From positions 65,670 to 117,586 of IMG/VR virus record IMGVR_UViG_3300044950_000141: a stretch of DNA of 51,917 bases, one strand, 5' to 3'. Source of the stretch: a virus. Positions 1-12,000 of the stretch are shown here, in pieces; position 1 is the stretch's first letter; each line of letters starts with the position of its first letter. The notes beneath the pieces are model-generated. The model saw only the letters and a program-made list of their open reading frames with translations, had not been told where the DNA came from and did not search any database. A program made the position numbers and the translations under genes.

Positions 1-2
1 TA

Positions 3-3000
3 GCTCCAAAAGGATTTGGTAAATCTTTTGGTTCTATTTCTGCTGCTGAAATATATGCAAACAGACGCTATCCTATCTATGATAGGAACATGCCTGATTT
101 AGAAGATGTATATGCAGAGAACCAACCTTGGTATAAGATATTAGGTAATGGTATTGCTAAGATGGGATTGATAGGAGCTGGAACCTTTGCTCAATCTTTA
201 ACAAACTTTCCTAATGTAGTGGATGCTGCAAGATCAAAAGATCTATCTGAGTTATCAGGAGATCCAGATGGTTATGAAGGATCTATTGATAACTGGATAA
301 AAAATATAAATGAGGATCTTCCTAACTATGCTAGTAAGTATGTTAGAGAGAATCCTTTCTTATCTGCTATTCCTTTTATGAAAGGAAATGCTTATTGGTG
401 GGGAGAGAAGTTTATTCCTAATCTAGGATTTATGTTAGGAGCTGTTGGTGGTGCTGCTGTACAAGATATTGCAATAGGTGCTGTAACAGAAGGTATAGGT
501 GAGATTCCATTATTAGCTAACCAAATTGGTAAGGCTTCATTATATCTAAATAAATTATTTAGTGCTGAGACTGCTGTAGGTAGAGGATTAGGAGCAACAC
601 AACTTTCTAAATTAGGAAGACTTGAACAATTAGGTGAAAGACTTGGTAAGACAGAAGCTCAGATGTTCAAAGTAACTGAACTTGCTCAATTGGCAGCAGC
701 TGCAAAATTAGGAAAAGGATTTAGAACTACCACAGCTATATTAGGTTCTGCTATGACAGAAGCTGGTGTTGAGTCTAGGAATGGATATAGTATGGTTAAA
801 GATGAATTAACTAACCAATACAAACTCACTCATGCAGGAGAAGAGCCTACAGGAGATGATTTACAACAAATAGAAAACCTTTCTACAAATGCTATGAATA
901 CCAGGTTTGGTATTAACATGGCATTACTCACTGTATCTAACTCATTACAGTTCAATAACTTATTTAAAACAATGGTTGGTGTTCCAGGCAGCAGAGCTAT
1001 ATCTGGATCACTTACACAAGAGTTAGAAGGACTTGGTAAAGTAGGATTAAAAGAAGGTAGCTTAGATGTGTTTGAAAAAAAGGTAGCTACATCTGTTTTA
1101 GGAAAGGTATGGGAAAGTGTTAGACCAACAGGTGCTAATGTATTTAGAGAAGGTGTGTTTGAAGAAGGTGGACAGTTTGCAGCTGAGAGAGGAACATATG
1201 ATTATTACACAAGAAAGTACAAGAGTGATAAGTATAAGGAACAATGGAATGGTGTTAATGAATTAATCAATTCTACTGTCTATGGATTGAATGAACAATT
1301 TACTAGCACAGAAGGTCTTGAGAACATGTTGATTGGTGGATTAACAGGTCTTGTTGTTGGTGGTGTACAAAGTGGTATTGATGCTAAGAGAGGATTAAGT
1401 AAAGATGCTAGATTAGCTACAGCAACTAATGTACTTAATCAAGTGGGTATTACTAGTACATTACAGAACAACTATGATAACACTGTAACTTCTGCAGGTA
1501 TTGCAAAAGATATGGAAGAAGCTGCTGCTTCAGGTGATGTGTTTAAATATAAAAACTTACAGGCTGATGAGTTCTTCAACTTTGTAACATCTCGTCTTCC
1601 ATCAGGAATGCATGATGTAACAGTTGAGCAATTGAATATGTTGAAAAACCTATCCAAAGAACAGTTTGAAAGTATGTTCCAATTGGATTTCAATTCTACA
1701 AACAGAGCCACTGTAAGTGAATATGTAGATGGTATGATTGCCAAATCAAATGATATTAAAGATACATATGAAACTGTTAACACTACATTTAAGAATCCAT
1801 TTAAGATAAACTACAATGCTGATAATATAGATAGTATTGTTGAGGCTAACAACTATATTACATTTGAAAAGTATAAGAAAGACTTAACCTATTTTGCTGC
1901 AATGCCAACACTTGCAGATAGTAGAATTCAATCTATTCAAGAGTCTGTCAATAAGATTAATCCTAATATCACTACAGACTTATTATCACAACTTACTAAT
2001 AATCAAGGTCTTGCAGAGTTAGCTAAGTTCTATGAAGAGAAAGCTACATCTTTAAAGAAGACTATTACAGACTACACTACACCTGTAGATAAGAAGAAGA
2101 TAAATGATCAGATCAAAGCATTACGTACAAGATCTGAACTAATTGCTCAATCACTTAATACTGGTAAGGTAGATGATAAAACATTTGATAGCTTATTAAA
2201 CTTTGAGTTGAATGGTCAAGATGCTACACTAGGTAAATCTGTAGCTTCTTTACATGCTCAAGAATTAATGGATTATAGTGTAGATATCAACGCTTTAGAA
2301 AAAAGAAAGAAGGATGCATCTAAGGCTTATGATGAGATGTCTACTAAAGAAGGCTTTGAGAAATACTTCAAAGAGGCAGAAGAAATGGCTTCTGATAAAG
2401 ATGCTGTTGTAAATGAGGAGGAGAAGAAAGAAGAAACTGCTCCTACACCAGAGACACCTAAAGAACCTGTAAAGTTTAGATTCAACAATGCTAATAAACA
2501 AGCTGAGAATCTTGAAGTGGATAGAGAGTATGAGATGGGTAAGGTGTATAAGACAAAGATTAATAAACTTGATGATGATAGATGGCAAGTTGTATCTCCT
2601 GATGGAACATATGAGATACTTCCTAGCAAAGAAAAAGCACAAGAAAGATCTGATGAACTAACTGATGAGTTTAATAACTTACAGAAGATTAAGGTTTTGG
2701 CTCTTAATCCAGATGGTTCAATTAAGATAGAAGATGTTAATGGTGACATCTATAATATTGATCCTAGAAAGCTATCTGGTTTCAGTAGAGTTCAAACAGA
2801 TCAAGAGAAGTTACAGAAGATAGCTAATCAGTTAGGAGCTGCTCAAACTAGAATAGAAATAAAGTCTGGAGCAGTATCTACTGATGACCCAAGCAAAGAG
2901 CAACAAGTAAAAGAACCTAAGAAGAAGAGAGTTGATGTATTCTTTATCTCCACTGTAGACTCAATGGATGATGGTGTTGCTCCTTCTAAGACATATCAAA

Positions 3001-6000
3001 TACGTACAAGACAGTTCTTAAACAATGTTAAGAACTTCCCTAATAGAGACAACATCAAAGTGATGCTTGTCACTCCTAAACAATATAAAGGATTAGGATT
3101 AACCACTCTTGATAATGTAGCTTATGGCCAAGAAACATTTACACCTGAGGAGCAAGCAAAGCTTACTGATGTAGATAATGGATTGGTAACTGCTGTTTAT
3201 GTAGAACAAGATGGTAGCACCCTTTATTATGTTGATAAAGATGGTAAGCGTTTATCTAAAGTAGATGGTACACAAGCAGATGTTAATAGTTTAGTATTTG
3301 CTAATATGCCTACAGCATCATTGTATTATAATTACAAAGATGCTAAGGGCAATCCTGAGCCTAGATTTAAAAAAGGTGAGGAGGCAGAAGCAGAAGCATA
3401 TATGGAGGCTTGGAAGAAAGCAAGGGCAGATGTGTTTGCTTCAGATCCTAACAATCCACAGTTATACAGCTTCTCTATCTCTAGAGGTATGGCTGTTGAA
3501 ACTCCTGTAGATGGTAAGCCTGCAACTAATCATGTTGGTGATAATTTAATCCCTGAAAAGAAGATTAAAAACCAAGCTAATGTAATTGTAGTTTCTACAA
3601 CAGGAACCATTTCTCACAATGGAGAAAACTATAATATCCCTAAAGGAAGACCAATGTTGCAATATGGTGACACATTGCAATGGTTAAATAATAGAAAGTT
3701 CACACAAGATGAAGCTAAAAGTATCTTTGAAGCATTAAGATTGATGTCAGAAGATATTCAAAAGAAAGCTAAAGATGGTAAGGCTGTTGAGTTTAACCCA
3801 TTGTATTCTAACTTCTTACAGAATATATTGTTCTGGAAAAAGGGTGCTGAGACTAAGAACAACCAAATGTATATAGATGATAGAACAATGGATCTATATC
3901 TTGGTGGTAAGAAATATAACTTTGCTAACTTAGCTATCTCTGAGAAAGAAATAGTTAGTCAGCTTCAGAATACATTTAACACAGTTAACAATGACTCTGT
4001 TAAAAAGAATGATGAAGAATTTACAGAACTTTACTTTGAGGATGGATATTTAAAAGATAGACAATGGCCTAATTATCAAAGCTATTTGTTATCTAGTAAA
4101 CTTCCTAATGGTAAAGGAAGATCAATTAAAGATACACCACTATCTACATCTGTAACAAAACCATCTGATCAAGTTCCATATAACTACAGACAGAAGTATG
4201 TAACATTAGGTGGGTTAGAACTTGCTGTACAAAAGGTTACTAAACCTATAGCTCCTGTAGCTAAAGGTGGTGCCACAGAGATTGGTGGATATAAGATGGA
4301 TGGTACAACAACACATACAAGAGAACTTAAAGCTCTTGGTAATGTAACGTTCACAGCTAGATTAAACTCTAATGGTGTTCCAGCAGTTACAGTTGATACA
4401 ATAGAAAACTTAGAATCTATTGTAGCAGACCCAGCTAAGACAGCTCCTTACTTTGACTTCTTAAAGAAGGAGAACTTATTTGATGCTACAAGAAGTGAGC
4501 AAGAGCTAATGTATGATTTTGCATCTATAGCAATTGCTAATCAATTGAATAAGATGAAGAATGCTGAGCCAGCTCCTGCTGCTCCAGTGGCTCCAGCTCC
4601 AGAAGCTGAAGTAGCACCAACTGTTCAAGAGAACGTTGAGAAGTTAGAACAATTAGAAGATACTGTTGATGATGCTGAAGAGAAAGCTCTTGAGGATGAA
4701 ATCAATAAACAAATAGCTGAGAAGGTTAATGCTCTTGGGAAAACAAAAGCACCAAAGAAACGTTATAGAGAGATTGCAGGATTAGATGTTCCTAGAATGA
4801 CTGACGCTGAGCTTCAGTTATTTAAAGAGTGGCATGCTAAGAACGCTGCTGGTATTCCATTTGAAGTGTTACAACGTGTGATGACTACTAATGATGGTAG
4901 ACAATGGGGAGCATTTGAGAATGGTGTAGCTAAGTTTTATAAGTCTGCAGCTAGAGGTACAGAGTATCATGAGATATTCCATGGCATCTTTGATGGTTTC
5001 TTAAGTGCAGAAGAAAGACAACTTATTTTTGATGAGTTTAAATCTAAATCTGGTAAGTTCAAAGATAGAGCTACAGGTAGTATGATCTATTATGAGGAAG
5101 CTACAGATCAACAAGCTGAGGAAAGAATAGCTGATGACTTTGCTGACTTTAGATTAGGTAAGTTACCTGCTAAAAGTATTGGTGAAAGAATATTAAGATT
5201 CTTCAGAAGCATTATACAGTTTGTTAGAGAGTTTGTAAATAAGCCATCTAAGAAAGATGAATTATTCAAAGCTATTGATGCTGGTAAATTTAAAGATACT
5301 AAGTTAAACCCTGCTGTATATAATCAACTTACACAGTGGAGTGTTATCCCTGGTCTTGATGAACCCACTACACACGAGTCAGTTCAGGACGTGGCTGCTA
5401 GATTCTTCTTTGAAGTGTTTAGCAAAAACATGGACTTATATAATCCTAAGTTATTAACTTCTCCTGAGATATTTGATACAATCAAAGAAGAATTTGCTGA
5501 GGAAGGAAAGCTAGATGTGTTAGGTGAAGAAGGTTGGAGTCAATTGGTTAAGAAATCAAGAGAGTTCTTACGTACATTCAAGATTCAATTTGATGAGAAT
5601 AATGTTGTTGTTTTTAATAATGATGATAATACTAATCGTGACTATGCACCAGAACCATTCTCTGTAGACTGGAAGAAACAATCTAGTTTCCCAATTAAGA
5701 TTACTGTAGGGTCACTAGTTTTAACTGTGCCTACTAATCAAGAGAATGCATTGCGTTTACAAATGCCTGATGAGGTAATTTCAGCTAATGCAAAAGGCTT
5801 CATGTTATTGAACTTTAGTAGAGCGTTTGCCACTATATTAAATAAAGTTTCTAATACTTCTGCTGTAGGCAAGGTAGTAGATAAACTACTTACATTAGCT
5901 AAGCAAGATAGTAACTATGTAAGATTATGGTCTAAACTTGGTGGAACTATAGATAAGTTGGATTCTGAGAATAAAGAAACAGCCATGGACTATTCTAAGT

Positions 6001-9000
6001 TCAAAGCTCATGATTGGAGATTGTTTATTAACTTCTACCAAACATTTACTAAGCAACATCCTAATGCACGTATACAATATGTTTCTGATGATGAGGTGTA
6101 TACAGGATCTGCAGAATTATCTGATGCTATAGATGATGTAACAGAAGGATGGATTGAAGGTATCAAAGCTTTATCTAAAGATAGTAAGTCTCTTATTGTT
6201 CTTGATAAACCAAATAAGGTTTATAAGGTGGGTGACCTATCTGATATAAAGATTAAGACACCTGAGCAAATGGTAGAGTTCTTAGGTAAGATAGGTGTAA
6301 TCTTTCCAATTGATGTATACAATAAACTTACCACTAGAGAAAAGAATGTATTTGGTAGATCAGTGGGAGGCCTTTTAACATCTCTTCGTAGTAAGAGTGA
6401 TATACTAAGTAGTATTACTAGTAAGTTATTAGACATCAAGGGACCATTAAATGCCATGGGTGAAATGTTAGTTAGAGTTACTAATCCTAACTTTGATCCT
6501 ACACATACTAATGTAGAGGGAGAGAAAACTAATGGCTATTCAGAAAACAATAACCCTTCTGTATTTGAGAATGAGTGGAGAGAAGCTGGTACATTAGAAA
6601 ACATTAAGGAGGCTAGACCAGAATTAAATGATCCATTCTCTACAAACAGTCTTGTCTTGAAAAAAGATGGATTATATATTGATGAAGATGGTAAAATTAA
6701 GAAAGATCTTAAGATATCATATATTCAAGGTACTAAAGATATTGATACAGATGATGGTACTTCTACAAGTAAACTAACACTTGGTAATAGATATACACAA
6801 GAGATTAATGAGAACGTTAATGGTAGATTCTATATATTACTTCCTGCTGAAAGTAGTACAGAATGGGAAATGGACCTTGGTGTAAATGTTCCATTTAAAC
6901 AATTTGGTACAAAAGTAGGATGGGATAATACATATAAGATATTCCAAGGATACTTGAAAGATGACATAGCTTTAGCTAAAGATGCTGATGTAAGAAAGAA
7001 ACTTAAGAATATAGGTGATAGAGCTTATGATTTACGTTTCTTCAAAGACATTCTATCTGAAGATATGTTAGCTAAGATCAATACTGAATTAGTAATGAAG
7101 TCTGCTTCTGATGTAGAAGTGGCTGCGTTTATAGCTGAGAATGAAGAGGAGATCAATGGTTCTATAAAAGGATATTTTGATGAATATATAAACACTACAA
7201 TTGCTACGCTTAAAGAATATAAGCAAGTAGTTCTCACTGCAAATAAGAAAGCTTGGATGTATCCAATGCTTAATAGTGTATTTGCTAAGAACTCTGGAAT
7301 CAATAGATATGGTCTTACAGATGAGAAGTTAAGAAACCTTATTGAGTATGTAAACATTAACTATGTCATAAGCAATATTGAATTCCATAAGATCTTATTT
7401 GGTGATCCATATCAGTTTGCTTTAAAGGATGGTGAGTCAGAAGAAACTAAACGTATTAAGTCTTTCTTATCTCCAAGAAGAACAACATTTGATAGCCCAG
7501 AATATAATGAGTTCCTTAACAATGAATTTAACAAAGCTGGTGAAATTGAATTAACACCTGATGATCTTGGATACCATGAACATAAGTCTCACACTAACAC
7601 AGTAACTATCAAGGAGATATATGTGGAAGGTAGATTAATGGGCAGAACAAAAGAAGCAGATGCTCAGTCTTGGATTATGGATACTACAAACAGAGAGTTA
7701 AAGTTAAAGAATGCTCAATGGACAGATGAAGCAGAAACATTCCACCAATGGCAAATGGCTTACACTAGAAATAGAATGGCTGCTAAAGGTAAATATACAT
7801 ATACCAATGATATACTTAAAAAACAAGATGCAGCATTAATTGAAACTCCTAGACCTAAATATGGTTTAGAGGTATTGAAGCCTATTGTAACTGGTAATAA
7901 GTTAGGTAAGACATACTTTGACTTAGTATTAGATAAGTTCTCACAAATGCCTTTGTACTATCAAGCTATTGAAGGAACCACATTGGAAGGACTTTATATA
8001 AAGATGTGGGAAGAGAATATTGGTTATGCTATTTTAGAGAGTGGTAGAAAGATGGGTACAACAGAAGCATTTGACTTATATAAAGGTGGTAAGTTAAACC
8101 CAGAACCATTTAACAACTTAGTTCAAGTTCCTTGGAAAGCTTATGGCATCCAGGTAGAAACTAATTATGATGTTATCAAAGCACAAACACGTGGTAGTCA
8201 ACCTACTAAGTTAGTAACTGTAGACTTGTTTGATAATGGTGTTCCTGTTAGTCAAAAAGCTAAAGAAGCAACAGATAGAAACAATAATATATTGGACTTA
8301 ATGCATGAGAATGCATATAATGTTTTGTTAGAAAGATTAGGTATTGAGGATTTAGGCACTGAGTTTATATTAGCAAACAAACAAGCTGTATCTAATACAT
8401 TAGTATATGAGATGCTTAGAAGAGAGTTAGATGAGAATGCTAAGGATACAGTTCAATTAGATAGTAAAGGTGAGTTCCCTATTCCTTTTGAAGCGTCTCC
8501 TTCTTACAAGCAAATTAAAGATATCCTATACTCTGTTGTACAAAAGACTATGGTTTCTCCTAAAGTAAATGGTGGTCCTAAGGTACAGGTGAGTGTTACA
8601 GGATGGGAAAACTTAGAGAAAGGAAGAAGATTAGCTATCAAAACTGAGGATGGATATAAAGAAATATCTAGAGAAGACTATGACAAACTATCTGATGAGG
8701 AGAAGAAGAAGGTAGTATTAACAGATGATACACTTAAGTTTTATACCAAAGATGATCCATACATGGAAATCATGTTACCTCATTGGTTTGGTGATACGCT
8801 TAGAAAGACTACTAAGTATACGACTGATGAAGAAATCATTAACTACTTAAATATTACAGAGGAAGGTAAATCTATCTTAAGAGGTATAGGATTTCGTGTT
8901 CCTGCACAAGAATTAAGCTCTCTGGTAACATTCAGAGTGAAAAAGTTCTTACCTCAATTCATGGGAGAATCTGTTGTTGTACCTTCTGAAATCACTACTC

Positions 9001-12000
9001 TTGCTGGATCTGACTTTGATATAGATAAGTTAAATACATATTTGAAATCTATATACATAGATGTGAATGGTAACATACGTTTAGTAAAGTGGTTAGGTTC
9101 TGAGGAAGCTACAAAAGACTTCTTCAGAGGTGTATATAAAGATACCATCCAAAGAGACATAGATAAAATTGAAGAGTTTGAAGAATTCAGAAGTAAATTA
9201 GTAGATGTATTATCAAAGCTAGAAAGAATAGAAGGTGCTGCCAGTCCAGAATCTTTGGAGAGTGCACTTACTCCTTCTGAGCTTGACTTCTTCTACGATC
9301 GTTTATCTATATTCAAAGCAATCACTGATCAAGCTGCACAAAAAGATCTTACAGCTGTAGATTACATGAATAAGCAAATTGAAGACTTATCTATTAATAA
9401 AGAAAAGCTGACAAAGGATATACTTAGTAATTCTCTTAGAGAAGATTATGTAAAAGATATGTATAAGCGTTCTCTTGAGAATGAGTACTATGATAGCATG
9501 GAAGAGTTGTTAACTCTACCTGAGAACTTTGAAAGACTTATTTCTCCTGTAAATGATGCTGGATTAGAAAAGCTTGCTGATAAAATAGACAAACTAGTTA
9601 ATCCTAAAGGTGATCAAGTTAAGAACAAGATTCTTAACAGAAACTTTATGACTAAGTTGAGACACTATTTTGTAACAGCTAAAAGATGGATAGGTATTGC
9701 TGCTACAAACATTACAAGTCACTCTCTATTCCAAAAGGGTCAGATATATTTGAACCCAGAAAGATTCTTCATGTTACCCCAGCAAGATAGAAAATTTATT
9801 GGAGATGGTAGTATTATCTTACCTCACAATAAAGTGAAGATTGGTGATAAAGAATATGCTTCATTATCAGGAACTAAAACAGCTGATGGTAAAAAACAAT
9901 ACATATCATCTAGATTATCTGGATATGGTACAGCATTTGTGGATGTAGCTAATAAACCATATATTGTTAAACTTGTTACTAGTGACTTATCTGTAGGTAC
10001 CTTTATGTTCTTAGAGAGAATAGGTGCAGGTGAATACACTGGTATATTTATGAGCCAGCCTATTATCAGAGAATACTTAAAGCAACTTGATAGCCAAAAT
10101 AAAAAAGGTCTATTTAGTAAATTTGATATTGATAGTATTAAAAGTAACTTTGTTACAACAAATAAGGCTATTGAGACAGCAAGAATAGATATAAGTAACT
10201 TAGAGGCAAACATTGCTGATTACTATGCAGGTAACGAATTAGGCATTGAAAGAAATGCTGAACAACATGCAATTCTTAATGAGTTCTTGAAATATGCTAA
10301 GTTAGCTGAATATAACTTTGACCTTACACAGGCTATTAACTATGATACCACTAGATATAGAAGTGGTGATACCTTGTTTAAGAAGCAGGTTAGAACTGAT
10401 ATAACCATAGCAAGAAGTCCATTTAGTGGCATTGCTGAACTATTAGATCCTGAGAATCCTAAGATATTTATTGCTAAGCAAAGACATTATCTTGACTTAT
10501 CTATGGAAGGAATGGGAGTAATATTAAAGCTTGAGCAAGATCAATTTAGAATTAATGTAATTGACCCATTATTAAAACCATATGCTAGAAATAAATATGT
10601 TGGTGCAGATGACTTTGAAAGAATAGCTAACAAGTTGAAAGCCAGCTTCTTAGATTATATTATACAAACAAAGACAGGATTTAACTCAGAGATAAATAAA
10701 TTATTTGTAAATCCAAAGACCTCTGTATCTGCTCAATTAGAAGAAGCTAAGAAGATAAGTTCTAATCCTATCTTGAATGATTTTAAGGTGATTAGTTCTC
10801 CAAGACCAGATGGTGTAATGAGTGTTAAGTTAACTGTGAATATTAAAGGAAGTGCATATGATAAGAACTTATACATAGGATATATGAGACAATTAAGAGA
10901 TACTCCTAGTACTAATGCTTTATATAAAGACTTAGTTAAGATGGCTCTCTTACAAGGTACATATGAGAATGGTGTAAGTATTGCTAGCATTATTCCTATT
11001 GAGGATTCTAGTAAGTATGTTGCTCCTATCATGGCACCTTTAGTATATGATGAATCATTAGATGCCTTTGCAGATGGAGGTTTCCAAAGAAACAACTGGA
11101 AAGACAATAAGGTATTTAAGAAGTTTGAACCTAAGTTTTGGTTAGCTGATGAAGCTCCAGTAGATGTACAGGTAAATGACTTTGGTGATATTATTGGTGA
11201 CATTTATCAATATCAATCCTCTGATTATTTCCCTAGCATTGATAAGTTTGGTCTTTCCACAGACAGAAGAATATTAGCATTAAGTGAAGAGTATGATAGT
11301 TTCTATCTTAGCAATGACTACTTGTTAGTACCTAGAGTGGTACAAATAAAAGGTGGTGAAAGAGTAGATATGAAGACAGGATTATCTATTACAAACTACA
11401 GCTATATAGAGAGAAAGAACCAAGGAGATATGTCATTAAAGAATGTATATGGTTATAAGAAGGTATACTATGATGATGGTACTCCTGTAACATATCAAAC
11501 TACAACCTACAAAGGTGAGGTAATTAATAAACATGTTTATAAACTTATTAACTTACGTGGAGATGGTAGATTAGTATCTGAACACTATACTGACACTAGA
11601 AAGTCTGTATTAAATAATGGCACAGAGAAGATTGAGAATGAGATTTCTGACGATGAAATTCGTATATATTTTAATGAATTAGGTGAACAAAATTTTGTAT
11701 CTTCGCAATCAACAGAACCATATATTCAAATTCCAGAATATGTAACAGATGAAAAACTAAAGAATGCTGATGGCACTAAGAGATTTGCACAGGCAAGTAA
11801 GCTTGGTACTATTACAATCAATCCTCCTAAGAGTGTGGATGAGTTCTTTAACTACTTTGAAGGTAAAGAAGGTGGGCCTACCTCTGAACAAAAAGCTAAG
11901 GTTTTAAATAAGTTAGCTGAGAAAGGATATAACCTTGATGTTATTAAAACTATATTAAACAGTGTTGATAAAATTATTAACTTCCTAGTATTACATGAGA